NCBI RefSeq assembly: GCF_017654505.1
Contig: NC_054539.1
Location: 67,510,256-67,574,255, forward strand
From: Polyodon spathula
Lineage: Eukaryota; Chordata; Actinopteri; Acipenseriformes; Polyodontidae
DNA length: 64,000 nt
Direction: 5' to 3'
The translations under genes and the position numbers were made by a program. Below the pieces are notes generated by a model. That model worked only from the letters and a program-made list of their open reading frames with translations. It did no database searches and was not told the DNA's origin. Of the stretch, positions 13,034 through 25,803 are shown in pieces; the first letter of the stretch is position 1; each line of letters begins with the position of its first letter.

Positions 13034-13623
13034 TGTGAGCGCCCTTTAGCAGGCTAGGATGGAGGCTACTGGCACCGCCCTGCAGGTCCAGTGTGCAGAA
13101 CATTACATTAACACAACAGAACATTAACAGAACTGGGGCAGGGCAGAAGAGCGCTGCTGGTAAGAAATGTATCATTTTGGGGTGTGTTTAATATAATTGG
13201 TTGCATTTGAATGCATTGTGTGTGTTTATTTGGAATGGGTGATTTATTGTACAGTTTAAATGGGGTCTGGCAGGGGCAATGTTAGCAGCTCATCTGCCAG
13301 ACATTTTGTGAAAATGTGTGCTCGGCAGCTGATGATTACTGATGAATTGGCTGTCGACCACACAGGTTAAAAATACTCATGCAGAATGTGATCATCTCCA
13401 GATTGATTAAGAGTTTGCTAATCTGGAGATATAAAAACCTGCAGCGTTTGCTGAACAGGGTGGGTGATCTGAGAGGAGGATCTAAGAGAGAGCTGGGAGA
13501 AAGAAATAAAAAGGAAAAATAATGAATTGATACTTGTTTTGGTGGAGGTATTTTTGTTCGTGATTTGTTTTAGTATATACTTTTTTTTTGCTCTGTGAGC
13601 AGTGTTTTTGTCAGTCCTTTAGT

Positions 13624-13660
<37 letters not shown>

Positions 13661-13705
13661 CAGCTTCCTGGTCTGGGGACATCACCACTAAGCTGTCCTG
13701 TCACA
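13034..13705 (+). mobile_element. Probable solo LTR, family 2
   Basis: The body carries a TATA box (GATATAAAAACC near 13422), a polyadenylation-type AATAAA near 13506, a TG microsatellite in the putative R/U5 part (13627-13657), and an end CTGTCCTGTCACA. A hairpin CTGGCAGGGG...ATCTGCCAG at 13267-13300 has a counterpart in the solo LTR at 35898-36426. The TGTGAGCGCC start is chosen by the TG...CA rule. Flanks CAGAT and AGGAT are only partly alike, so the borders are uncertain. Confidence 0.5.
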
Positions 13706-16051
13706 AGGATATAAGCAAGCAATCATAGAACACTAACACACATTCACACACACACACACCCTGCTCACGCCACAATTCTGAGTGAGACCTCAGCTAACAA
13801 TCTCACACACAGCAACACAACACAGACGCTGTATAAACATTTGCCGGCCTAGAAGAGTATAACAAGGCTGAGCTGTTTTTCTGTTCACCTGGGGGAGGGG
13901 GGCTATAGCCTGCTCAGCCCCCAACCCCCCCTCGGTATACCACTGATCAATAGTTGTTGCTGTGTTACAATGACAATGTGGACAATGATCCTTACACGAT
14001 CCTTATCAGTGCACTAGAGCAGCCATTTTGAAAAAAGCTTTGTAACAGAGTTTAAAGTTGTAAGTGTAAAAAGTTGTACTACAAAGTTGTACTACGTCAG
14101 TCCCAAAGACATCTCATTGACAGCACATTAAGAAAGATGGAAAGCTGCAATCTTAATATAAGCAATTAAAATATTCAGAACAAAAGTAAAATATAGCCTT
14201 CCTTTATTGTGGATTAACAAATTAAACAAAGTCCACAATAAACTTGCCAAACATATAAAATATAAACATATGTGTTGCTCCTATGCAGGTCTGACTATAT
14301 ACGACAACACATGTGAAGAAACACATCTGTGTTATTAGGAGGGAGTCAATTAAAGACACAGAACAGAAACACTGTTCTTAAAAGTATTATTTTGTATTTA
14401 TTTTTATTTGTTATGGTCATCACTTTACACAGTAAAAAAAGCACTGGTGTTACAGGTAAATATGTACACAAATATGTAATGACTATAAAAATGACTGTTG
14501 TTACAAGGTGAGTATTACTAAACAAACAAAAAAAGTTTTTACAAGCACTAATGTTCATTGAAACATACAGAGTACACCCAGCAATACAGTCTATTTGACC
14601 TTGATGCATGAGCACGCTAAGTGGCCCACACTCCAATTGATTTCAAAATTAGTCAGGGTTAGTTCTATAATGTACATGGAGCTTTCAAACTCCAGAGCCA
14701 TTGGGAGAACACTCACACAAGCACTGTGAAGATGTACAGATTAGTATTCCTGAACTACTCCTGTGAGAGACTCAGAATAATTATCAAGTGGGTTTGGGGA
14801 AACACACTTCAAGATTAAGTGGCTGCACCTGACTTGAAAGATTGAAGATTATTCTTAAAAGGTACAAGTACCACTGTTATCAGGACACAGCTCTAAGATC
14901 TGTCATACTTGAAGCAGTCTGGGGAATTAGTTTTGTTTAAACAAATACAGCATCGAGAAACAGGCTTTCAAATGATGCATCCTTATGATTTCTACAAAGC
15001 TTGTCTATTTTAATAAGAAGGAAAAAGAAAAGAGGAAGGGGAAGGGGAAGAAGAGGCTGAGGAAGGGGGCTGGGAGTTTGACACTGTACAGTAGCTTTAA
15101 GAAACTTGAAGAATTAATAGAGCCATCTCTTTCAATCCCACAGCAATGTAATCCACAGAATATAAAAATTAAATATACTGTATTTTATGATTGCCTTTTA
15201 AATTATGTATTACCAACTGCTCCCAATAATTAGATTAGCCACGTGGGCTTTGGAATAAAAATCTATGGGTTTTTATTGTTTAACAAATGAATAATATCAG
15301 ACAAAAACGTCTTTCCTTAAACTTGCTTAAAATGAAAACATGCATCATGAATAAAGAAAACCTTCTGTGGCTCATGATGGTTTGAACTAAATGAAATCAA
15401 AATGTATTGGTGTTTCTCTGAAATGAACAGAAGAAAGCTTTTTGGACAAAAGAGTGTTCTTGTAATCACAACTGACACTGTTTGCATCTCTGTCAGGAAG
15501 AAATGTCACGATAGGTCTTTCATGATTATGGAATGAACAAATAAATGTGCAATTTGTGCTCTGCTCCATTATGAACATCGAGGCAAACTGACTGCTACCA
15601 GCTGCTACCACATCGGTATTTTTACCAAAACCATCTGGCTGTGCCAGAGAGGTGCCCTGAATCTTCTATCAGCGCTTGAAAAGCCACGCAGCCGTGCTAT
15701 TGTGTGGAGGGTTCTGCCAGTCAGCCACAGTTTACATTGCAAATACTGTACATTCCTTGAAAAAATACACAGGCAGGACCTCCATTCCTGCAGGATGAAG
15801 ATTTTACTAGTACTTGAATTAACATTATCTTGTAAGAACTACTAGAAATAGCAGCTCGACGATGCATACATTTATGCACTATGCTTTCTTCACAAAGAGG
15901 AAACTATGTATAGAGAATAATCCAGTGCCATAGCAAGTTAAAAAAAACAACAATAAATCACCCTGTCTCCACAAACACACACACAACAAAGCAGATATCA
16001 ATGTGAACATTCATTATTTAGAGGAGATTTTATCAATATTTAAATAAAGGT
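13706..16051. other. Non-coding; no gene seen
   Basis: Short CA runs at 13738-13760, a short tandem of AAGTTGTACTAC near 14068-14095, and a polypurine run (AAGAGGAAGGGGAAGGGG type) near 15020-15070. The open frames at 14346-14636, 14985-15233 and 15387-15611 have no recognised motif. Confidence 0.5.
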
Positions 16052-16836
16052 TGTTGCATTTCACTAGCAGCTGAACTGATCTGAAAATATCCCTTAAGTG
16101 GTATTTAACAATAGTTTCTTGACAGATGACTGTAAAAACCCAAAGGCACTTAATGACCACGGCACTGAGAAGGTATAGTACAGAGGAATGTTAAGAGAAA
16201 TGCAACCATGCTATTGATTGTCACTTGACTCCATTAATGAACTTGAGAGTTTTAAAGAAACCCCTCAGGTTTATTCTTGGGAGAAGTTAATTCATTATAC
16301 TGTGCAATGTTTATAGTGTGTTGAAAATAAGAGGTCTAAAATACTGATCTGAGATAATTTAAATAAAGGAGGTGGGAGTTCATAATGCAAATATGAAAAG
16401 CCCATACATATTCACTGTAAGGCATCCTCTGCTGTGCATTCCCTGCTGTTCACTGTGTGGAATCCAGTGCAAACTACACTGGAAATGAATACACACACCT
16501 GCTTGACACAAGCACTCAACTCCTCTGTGAAAGATTTAACTGTCGTTGAACATTTTATTTTATTACCAAACGATAACTACATTTTCAATCCTACCTGAGG
16601 CACACTGTAGAGAATGAAAACATATTCTGAGGGAATTCCTTTTAAGATACTTTATCTTCCCCGCCAGGGACTGTTAATATTCTGGAAATGCATGAGATTT
16701 TAAAAGGTTACACCTTCCCTTGAGTCTTTTTTCCGCTGGTGGCATGTCAGAATTTTAGCCCTGCACACAACTGGGAAAAGCAGATAAATACATCCTGATA
16801 CAGAAAGAGCCAATACCCAAGTAAAATGTTATCTCT
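16052..16836 (+). repeat. Locally duplicated non-coding segment, copy 1
   Basis: Matches 18764-19425 in direct orientation, at roughly nine bases in ten by eye. It contains a run identical in both copies (TTGATTGTCACTTGACTCCATT... onward, 16214-16298) and a conserved octamer-like ATGCAAAT near 16386. It has about 110 bp (16680-16790) absent from copy 2. No open frame is kept, so conservation between copies is not coding. It could be a duplicated regulatory element or a two-copy fragment of an unknown repeat. Confidence 0.8.
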
Positions 16837-18763
16837 GACCTGATATTTGAAAGCAATACATTTTATGTGCTACAGTTTATAACTGAACCCATAAAACGAG
16901 CCGCTGAGAAATCTGACTAGAAACCCAACAGAAATGTATTGAGGAAGTAGTCACTAGGGGCTGGAGAACAGACCGTGTAATTACAGTTGAATTCTATCCC
17001 AGTTCTGCACTGCAGCTGTGATTTGTTTTTGGTTCGTTTAAAGTCTCCTGGCATAAAAATCTAATCATTAATATCACATTTTAAAGAAATGTTAAAATAA
17101 AGATATTATTTTTTAGAGCAACATTTGCGGTTCCTTAAAATTACAGAATATCTTAAACACACTTCATGACATGGACTTATTTGTTGTTGTCATGGATACT
17201 GGCAAGCCTGTCTGAATTGTTTTTTTTTAATACCAAGGTATATCTGTTGTCTTTCCTCATCATTCATATACAGTACATAGTGTAGATGAGGTTTGTTGCT
17301 GTTTAGAAATGCTATCCTGCAGATGATTGTGAGTTTATCCTTGTCTTTATCAAGTCTACCTACATTTCGATTCAGCTGGAGAAAGAGCAGTCTTAGCAGC
17401 AGCAGCACCACTTATCTTTAATGCAAACTGTGTCCACACTGTGTGTGAGATTCACTGACAACACAATTTTCTGTATGCATTTGAAACTTACAGTACGTGT
17501 TGGTGAACCAGAAGCTTATTAGAGTTGTGATTAGTGACTCATTTTGTCCCAGTGCAAACATGGTAAAAAATGCAACCTTGACTTTTGTTTTTACTGAAAC
17601 ACATGTCTGCAGAAATTAATAATTCATTGCTACAGATTAATCCCTTTCCCTATAAAATATGAGTTTTGTTTGTCATTTGATTGTTATTGTTAAATACTGG
17701 TACTTAGTTTTATTTAAAGTATATTCAAAATGTGCTCCTCATTACATTCTCCTCTAGAATGAAGGCTAATTTGGTTGCTGAGTTGCAGGGTTGTGGACTC
17801 GGAGCAGCTCTGTGGTAATGTAAACTTCAATTAACAGAGGAAATTTTTTTCTATGAAAGGCATTTCAAATTGGAAAAAGGCAACCAAAAATGTAATATAC
17901 CTGGATGGATGAAAGTCTAGGATTTAACTTTTTTTTTTTTCTCTCTTTTTAATGGCGTCCGCACATTTTGGTCCAAAACCCCACACATGATGAAAGTTAC
18001 AGACATGATTTAGGATAATTTAGGAATAGTAATACTAATATTACTATTGTGTACCACAAAAAAGGCACTCATTAATATAGTCAAGCATATTTTTGTATTA
18101 AAAGTTGGAAAAGGTATAAGGTACTGTACATATAAGGCAAACAGAGGGCTGAAGTAGGACATTCTGAAGATCACAAACAGATCGTTCCTTTGCTTGCCAC
18201 ACAGTGCGCCTCTGCCCCCTACTCCATGAACACACCTGGGGTGTTGTGATTATTCCAAGAATGTCTGAGCAACTGGTGTGCCCCAAAAGGGGGTAAGTAG
18301 TTTGTTTACAGCTATCCTTATGCCTAAGTGGAAAAAACACAGAACTCCATGTTCTTTCATGGAGTATTCTGTTTATATAACAAGTACAATATATGTAAAC
18401 AATTTTTTTTTTTTGCGTCAAAACATGTCAGTGATTAAGGGAACATATGGTGGTTTATGACAGAAAAGAAGGCACTGAATTTGTAAGAACAATTTCACTC
18501 TGTCAGTAAAATTACTTTGGTGAAATTCTACTTGCAGGCGTGGAGATATGGCATTCTTTAACTTAGCACAGTACTTAAAGAAAACAAAATATGAAAATAG
18601 TCCTTTGTAGCAAATTGAAGTTCATGTGAAGTAGTATTATGGAATGATTTGCTTAAATATAACCCTTTACTTCTGATTTGTTGGAAGGTCTTCACCATTT
18701 CGTTTTTTTAGGCAAAAGTGTTTGGCTGTGAGATGTTTTTTTTTTTTTTTTTTTTTTTTGGTT
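16837..18763. other. Spacer between the duplicated segments; no gene seen
   Basis: No repeat or gene recognised. Minus frames at 17190-17411 and 18098-18421 have no motif. A poly-T tract at 18736-18759 lies immediately before copy 2 of the duplicated segment. Confidence 0.5.
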
Positions 18764-19425
18764 GTTGTTTTTCATTGGCAGCTGAGCTGATCTGAAATTA
18801 TCAGCCTAAATTGTATTTAACAATAGTTGCTTGACAGATGGCTGGAAAAACCCAAAGGCACTTAATGACCACGGCACTAAGAAGGTATAGTACAGAGGAT
18901 TGTTAAGAGCAATGCAACCATGCTATTGATTGTCACTTGACTCCATTAATGAACTTGAGAGTTTTAAAGAAACCCCTCAGGTTTATTCTTGGGAGAAGTT
19001 AATTCATTATAAGAGACTTGCTTAGTAATACTGTACAATGTTTATAGTATGTTGAAAAAAAGAGGTCTAAAAGACCAGTGGGAGATAATTTAAATATAGA
19101 AGGTTGGAGTTCATAATGCAAATATGAAAAGCCCATACATATTCACTGTAAGGTATGTTCTGCTGTGCATTCCCTGCTGTACACTGTGTGCAATCCAGTG
19201 CAAACTGCACTGGAAGTGAATACACACACCTGATTGACACAAGCACTCAATTGCTCTGTGAAAGATTTAACTATCATTGAACATTTTATTTTATGACCAA
19301 ACTATAACTACATTTTAAGTCGTACCTGAGGAACGCCATATAGAATCAATGAAAACATGTTCTGAGGGAATTCTTGTTAAAATACTTTACCTTCAAGAGC
19401 CAATCTCAAAGTAAAATGTGTTAAT
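18764..19425 (+). repeat. Locally duplicated non-coding segment, copy 2
   Basis: Counterpart of 16052-16836. It carries a small insertion AAGAGACTTGCTTAGT near 19011 and lacks the part corresponding to 16680-16790. The left edge begins shortly after a poly-T tract at 18736-18759. Similarity ends near AGAGCCAATCTCAAAGTAAAATG. Confidence 0.8.
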
Positions 19426-20235
19426 GCCAGTGGTCGGCATTTGTTATGGGGTGTGGCTTTGAGTGATTTTGATGACAACACAGACGGGCGACTGTGTCTC
19501 AAGCTAACCAGGTAAGGGAAAGTTTATTTGAAATGCAGGCGCTGTCGATCCCATTAAGAAAAGGGAACAGCAAGTGGAAAAGGAGAAAGAGAGAGCGAGA
19601 GGGAGAGAACCATTTCATTTCTTCCAAACAATGTTCTATGTTATCATGGGCTTCCACAGAATTAATTCGGGAGGGGGTGAGGTGTGTAAAACTAGTCGGG
19701 GTAACGTGGTTTTGTATCGTGTAATAATTATTACGCTTCTAAGCCTCATTTACATTTACAACTCAGACTTAAGTCGGAATAGGTCCGGATGGCAGCAGAG
19801 ATCCTTGTCATTTGTTTACACTTCTGGATCTTTGTTTTATTCAAGAGCACAGACTGTGGAATTTAAGATCTATAGAATTATTTTAACCACACAGGAACGT
19901 GTAGGAAAGAAGTGTGCTTTATCAACATACTTGAAACTATAAAATATGGTGCTTTTAAAATGGTGCTTTTACTGATAATATTAATATTTTTGTATTACCA
20001 GTTAAAGCACCATCTTTGGTCCGTCCTCTACCCTAAAAATTTCAGGTTAAAACTACAAACTTTCTCAGTGCTAGGCCTCTTAAAAAAAAAAAAAAAATCT
20101 CAAAAACTGCACATCTGACTGGAACGAATTTGGCCACGTCAAGGGATATTTACCCAACAAAACCATTCATGTAAAACATCGTGCCAGTCCATTTAATGGA
20201 GTCGAAATTATTAAAGTGCAAAAATTGGTGTTTAA

Positions 20236-20547
20236 CCCTTTCAATGCCAAATCTGATATTTCAGGCCCCGGGGAACATTTACCTCAGTGCCGAGCCTGAA
20301 TATTTCAGGCCTGCCGTTTCACAGCACTGCCTGTTTTGTTTTCAGATTGTCATGTTCTGAATTCAGTTTCAAAATAATATTCTTCACATTCTAAGCTATT
20401 AAATGATATATGGTTTTATTGTGATTATTATTATTTTTTTAATGACTTATGACTCTTACAAACAAGTGTGTGTATTTTCTTTAAAAATTAAAAAAAAAAA
20501 CTGTCTTAGGATTCCAGCATAGCATTCTAAACCTGGCTTTGAAAGGG
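20236..20547. mobile_element. piggyBac-like MITE
   Basis: 312 bp bounded by inverted CCCTTTCAATGCC and GGCTTTGAAAGGG (12 of 13 positions), flanked by TTAA on the left (20232-20235) and CTAA on the right (20548-20551), a one-base decayed TTAA target duplication. A motif GATATTTCAGGCC / GAATATTTCAGGCC is repeated inside the left part. There is no coding capacity. TTAA duplication with CCCT-type ends is the hallmark of piggyBac; Kolobok elements also use TTAA and are an alternative. Confidence 0.7.
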
Positions 20548-20551
20548 CTAA

Positions 20552-22260
20552 CAATAAAGCCTACTCAACCCTAACTGTGGTGGTACTGTGGCACTAGAAA
20601 CAGTTCAATTTATACTGTGATACCCGACACACTCAGTTGTATTTAGAGTAGCATTAAATCTGTGAGTAGAAGCACAGCAAATCAAATTTTACATTTTTAT
20701 AAATGCAGTAGAACGGTAAAGCACATATACTGTATGTGCACATAAATCAGTGAAAACTACAACATCTGATGAAAACCAGTACTGTAAATGTGCCTCCATA
20801 TTGACTCTTATTATCAAATTCAGACTGAAGAAGGTCAACAAATACACAGTAAAATTATTTGATCTAATAATTGACCATACTGGTCCTGATTTCTTCTTGC
20901 TTCAGTTGTCTAAATGTTTGAGTTCGTTAACATCGCACTGCCTTTCTGTTCCACTACTGAGTGCACAAGTTATTTCCCGCCAGAGAGAAAAAAAAAAAAA
21001 AAAGTCCTGCACAAAATTCCCTGGACAGCCCGTCCTGTCTTTGCCAGCTTACCAGTTTGGTGTGCTTTCCAATAGCTTTCGAAAACATTATTTCCTCACC
21101 CGAATAGATAACTCCTCTGTACTACTATCTACCAGTAATTGAGAGAGTTCAATTAATTTAATTCTCAGGAGTCATTTACTTGACGGGTGTCGGCAGGGTT
21201 CCAACTACCATTCATCTAACTTTTTTTTTGTACATTTGGATTCTGGGGGGCCATGTATGTTACATATTTCTTATATCTTGAAGTAAATAATAAATAATAT
21301 AGCTTGCAAACTGTGATGTGGAACTTTGGGGCTGCTATGAAAAATATAGATTTATTGAATAAAAAGGCATACACATATATCTCATACTACTGGAAGTAAT
21401 TTGTTCCAAAGTGTTTTACATTTGCATGTAATAATTTGCTGTGTGGGGTCTATCAGAATTTGTTTATGTTTCAAACCCCACACTAGAAGAAAATATCTTA
21501 AAAAATAAAGAACATAAAAAACCTTTTGGGTAACTGGTACTAAATGAGATAATTGAAGGAACCAGTAAATGTATCATGACCCCACATTGTGCATCAACCT
21601 GCATATTAATGCAAACAAAAATAAACTCCTCTTTTATGGAAGCCAAATTCAATTTTCAAGGTGACACTAAAAAATGTGAGTGCAATAAATATCTTTAATG
21701 GCATTTGTATTCCAGCTGTGCCATAAAGCACCTCTTTAAAAGCTGTAACTTTAACTTCTACAGACTAGGTTTGTCAGGCCTGTCTTAACAATTTGAAACT
21801 TCTATTTAAAATGAACATATGTGTTAAATATTGACTGCTAATTTTGATGAGCTATCATATTCCAACCTGCTGTCATGTATTTTCTGGTTTGGTTCATATG
21901 GTAAACATATTTAGCTAATTTTGTAGACATTCATTTTAATATATAGAATGTATTTTCATTATATTCGTGCATTAGGTTGGAAAGCAGGAACATGGGACGG
22001 GATAGAAGGTACTGTATATTAGAAAACGATTCAGTAACCTCAGCCAATTAGCTTCCAGTTCTAGCAGGCTCTAATAGATGGTAGATGCCTGCTGGAACAT
22101 CTCAGCACCAACTGTGAATTCAATTCAAAATCAATCTGCCCAAGAGTTGGCTTTTTCTTTTTGACTTGCTGTATTTTTAAGCATAGTTCACATCTATTGG
22201 ACAATAAATACTAAACAAAAACACAATTGCTCCAAATTAATTTTATTATCTACCAAAACC
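20552..22260. other. Non-coding; no gene seen
   Basis: The open frame at 20750-21142 (130 codons) has an A-tract-encoded Lys run and no recognised domain. I regard it as chance. No repeat recognised. Confidence 0.45.
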
Positions 22261-22262
22261 AG

Positions 22263-22447
22263 CCAATCAATACTTTGTATCAACAAAAGCAACCAATCCT
22301 GTACCTGCAACTGCTGAGAGCCAATCATAGACTCAGCATCTTTCAACAACAACAAAGTGAGACGAGGACAATTCAGTAATATTGCTCCGTTCATATATAG
22401 ATTCGGGAGAGAAAAAGGTTATAGCTGAAGGTAGAAACATGGTGAGT
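22263..22447 (+). promoter_or_regulatory. Promoter-like CCAAT cluster with TATA and splice-donor-like ATG
   Basis: Three CCAAT boxes on the plus strand at 22263, 22293 and 22321 are spaced 30 and 28 bp, about three helical turns. A TATA-like CATATATAG follows at 22392-22400. About 40 bp further, an ATG at 22439-22441 runs directly into GTGAGT (22442-22447), a consensus splice donor. Each motif is visible; that they act together as a promoter and first exon is inference. It could also be a fragment of an LTR promoter. Confidence 0.3.
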
Positions 22448-22684
22448 TAGAAGGCATTTTAGAGTGTTATTGAATGAGAGATCATATTGATAGTTCAGAC
22501 TCCACAGACTGTCCAGTAATTACTCTGTTCATTCCTCAGGCAATGTTTTGATTATAAATAGGGGTTTAAAACCCTAACAAGTTAATACAAAATAAAAATA
22601 TATTTAGTAAATAAAAACTCATTGTTTTTCTCTTTATATGTATGTCATCCTTGGTTTAAAAAAAAAAGTTTTTTCATAGCAAGA

Positions 22685-22816
22685 GTGCCCTCTCAATGAT
22701 GGCTTTATTGTGTGATAGTTGACCTTGACTTTCATTAGCGCCCTCGTCTCCAGCTCAGGGCACATAACTCTGGTCACGGTCAACTATTACACAGTAGAGC
22801 CATTATCAACGGGCAC
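22685..22816. mobile_element. Hairpin MITE-like inverted repeat
   Basis: The arms 22685-22724 and 22778-22816 are imperfect inverted copies (GTGCCC...GTTGACC on the left, GGTCAAC...GGGCAC on the right), with a loop of about 53 bp holding GCGCCCTC and GAGCTGGAGACGAG-type sequence on the minus strand. The total of about 130 bp is too small to code. I believe similar hairpins are dispersed in fish genomes, but I cannot name the family. Confidence 0.65.
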
Positions 22817-24361
22817 CATCACTTAAGTAGTGCTGGAGAAATTATGACGATACAAAAAATCTTGTCAAAAACAGTAATTGTATAAATGAGAAATTATACA
22901 AAAACATGATGGTAGGCGATCTTAGACCTTTTTGTAATGTTGGGTTCCAGAATTTATTGTAGGCATATAGATATGATTTCTCTGTGTTTATTGTGTATTT
23001 CCTTTTCTACTTTTAGTCTAGCTTGAAACTAAGCATTGGAGATGTACACGTTTCTATTGGCCGAGGATTGACAAGTTTCTTGTCTCAAAATGATCTGTGA
23101 CACAGGACTTTCTCTGAAGGTAGGCCTCAGAAATTCTCTCAGTTCTAAGTCATGCATCACAGACTCATTACCTTTTCAAGTCTTAAATAATCCAAATGAC
23201 TAAGCAAGTGATCAATATTTAACATTCAATTAGTTTAAGCTACATGGTCTTCTGACCTTCAAGCTACTTTTCTTTTTCGGATCCATATTTTTGGTAACAT
23301 AAAAGCAGGGAAGCTGACATGCTTTGTTCTCATATGATGAAAATGCTGCTACTGAGATTTATAAAGAAAATGTAATGTTATTTTCCTGTGAATGTAAAAT
23401 AACCATAAATAACTTCCTTACGGCACACTTCTCAGTGTTGAGAGAATATATCTCCCTCACTTGATCCTGTTCAATAATTTATCAATCAGAAATGTTGCCT
23501 GTATGTTGTGGATATAAACTTTTAGAACCTATATAAAAATATACATTTTGATTAAACCAGTTATGTTTACATGGTCTTTTTTATAACTAGAATATGCTTT
23601 AATTTTATAATTTTGTTGCTGTGTAGAACAATTGACCTCAAGCCTGCTGAAAGAAAACTAGAAGGACATTGGATCGCAACTGAGAATATCTGTAATATAA
23701 GCCCATGGTGTACTGTATAAGGAGAAAATTACATTTCTGAAACACACATGTTGCTTTTTTCCAGATCCTGTAGCGAATAATGTAAATTATGTGGACTGGA
23801 TGTTATATATCTTCTTGAAGTTTGGTTTTAGAGTGCAAAGCCTTGCTTACCAAAATTACATAATACTTATTGAAAACTGTATAAGAACATTATAATAGGA
23901 TTGAAGACATGTTTGAATAATGCAATGGGATAATGGCAATCCTCATATTGCATTCACTTTAAATTCTTTACACTTATTTCTTAGTTTGTTTATTTTAATG
24001 TCAGCTGCTACTATATTTACTTTGTTGACTGAATTTGCTGTTTGCTTTTCATATTCACCTATGACAACAAATAGAAAAAATATCAATGCTATTGGTTGCT
24101 CTATTTTTAATTGCCAGCATGTAGCAAATGAGTTATTAAAAAACCCAAGCCTTCCTGTATTCCTCAAAAAGGTACTGTTCCCTAATTACGCCTGTACATA
24201 AGTTCTGTGTTTTGTAAGCATAACAATATGGTATATGTTTAGTTCATTTTGCCTGAATGTATAATCATGATTTTAATACACAATGTAAAGTGTTATCAAT
24301 TATACTCTGTAAATACATGGGCATAATTGTAACAAATATTTGTATATCCAAATAATCGTTA
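22817..24361. other. Non-coding; no gene seen
   Basis: AT-rich. Opposed open frames at 23920-24201 (+) and 23943-24167 (-) overlap each other and lack motifs. Confidence 0.5.
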
Positions 24362-24366
24362 CACCC

Positions 24367-25079
24367 TGTGGATGGGGTGTGGGTAATTCACTAACCAGGA
24401 GACAGACAGGTGTACTTGGAAACACCACACAGGTGCCCAGTTTTATTTTAGACCGGTTCTTATTTTTCTCCGGCAGAGGGCACTGTTGACCGTGGGCTGC
24501 CTATCAACAATGATAGACAGCACCACGGAAATACCACAGCTGGTACACAAACAGCACATGCACTCACAGGTGCTCAAAGAAATAATAATGAAAACAGAAG
24601 GCGAAAAGAACAAGGGAAAACAAAACAGTAACAAAACTACAAATAAAAGGTGCTGCACTCGGCAGCGTTATCCCGGTCGCCGCTACCCGCACGACCCGGA
24701 TCACCGTCCTACTCTATCGGCTATCTAGCCTGCTCTTTCACAATACGCTGGGGTCTGCCCAAGGATTCCCCGCTCTCTCTCTCTCTCTGTGAATCTTTAT
24801 TTCTCTCCCGGCTGATTCCCGGTCCCGAATCAAAGCTTCAGCACTCTTAACGCGTCTAAGTGGGCAGACCTGAGGAAACAGCAGAGCGTTATTTTATAGG
24901 ACCAACAATCACCCAAGACCCGCCTCTCAGCCATTCAGAGAGGGGGAAAGTCCACACACCCACTTTCCCACCTCCCCGTGTCACTGCCATGACTCACAGG
25001 CGGTTGTTGGGCGACTGCCGCCCTCTTCCTGCACCCGTGAACACGCCAGCAGAGTCAGTACAGATCTCTCCCTGTTACA
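24367..25079 (-). mobile_element. Solo LTR, family 3, copy A
   Basis: 713 bp with TG...CA ends on both strands, flanked by a perfect 5-bp duplication CACCC (24362-24366 and 25080-25084). Similar to 28010-28748. Read on the minus strand it has CCTATAAAATAAC as a TATA box (about 24897-24885) and AATAAA near 24447-24442, which set the orientation. The short ORFs over it (24443-25117) are not genes. No internal region is attached, so it arose by recombination between the LTRs of a full element. Confidence 0.88.
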
Positions 25080-25084
25080 CACCC

Positions 25085-25636
25085 CTAAAAACAAATACAT
25101 CACAAACAATCAAATGATATGCAAAAAGCCAGATTTCATTTTCACAGCTGCTGAAACACATAATATTACTTCTACATCACCTTGTTTGTGATATTTTTGC
25201 TACTGAATTTAATTTTAACTAAGATCTTAATACAATTGCTGGTACAGAATGTTTAGTAAGGGTTATTTGTTGTCCACCAAGACAGATTAAAACCCTCAGA
25301 GTTCCTCTCTGTGTGACCAGAAGCCTTTAAAGAGGTGTAGATATGATAATGTTTCAGAACACAGACAGGAAATCATTCAAAAGGGGGTGATATCTTTTCA
25401 GTGCTCATGGAATTTACTTTAACATTTGTGTTTCATTTCACTGAAATTCTGATTGGTGTTACTACACTGCTGTTTGAAACATGGGCTTATTATTGCCTTT
25501 GTATTTGATTTTGTAAGCACACCCCATGATACCTTAGCTAACATTTGCATTCATCTGGCATATCTAATTTGCTTGCGCTAATTGTCTGTGCAAAGCAATA
25601 CGTGTTAATAAAACCATCCACATGGTTTGTATCTAT
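25085..25636. other. Non-coding; no gene seen
   Basis: AT-rich linker between the solo LTR and the LTR fragment. No motif recognised. Confidence 0.5.
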
Positions 25637-25803
25637 TCGTTTTGTTTGTCTGTTTATTTTGGCCTCAAGTACGGTGTGCTGTTTTGTTACAACCTTTTAT
25701 TTTCTGCTTAAAAATAAACCGCGCAACAGTGCAAATTCAACTCACTCACCACTCTGTGTTTCATTTCCTGGTCCTGACGTCACCACTCAGCCAGACTGCC
25801 ACA
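25637..25803 (+). mobile_element. LTR fragment, family 1 (3' part)
   Basis: Matches the 3' third of the LTR at 48810-49396: CGTTTTGTTTGTCTGTTTAT, then ACAACCTTTTATTTTCTG, AATAAA at about 25711, and an end GACTGCCACA. The 5' two-thirds are missing. Overlapping ORFs at 25545-25932 reflect this fragment. Confidence 0.65.
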
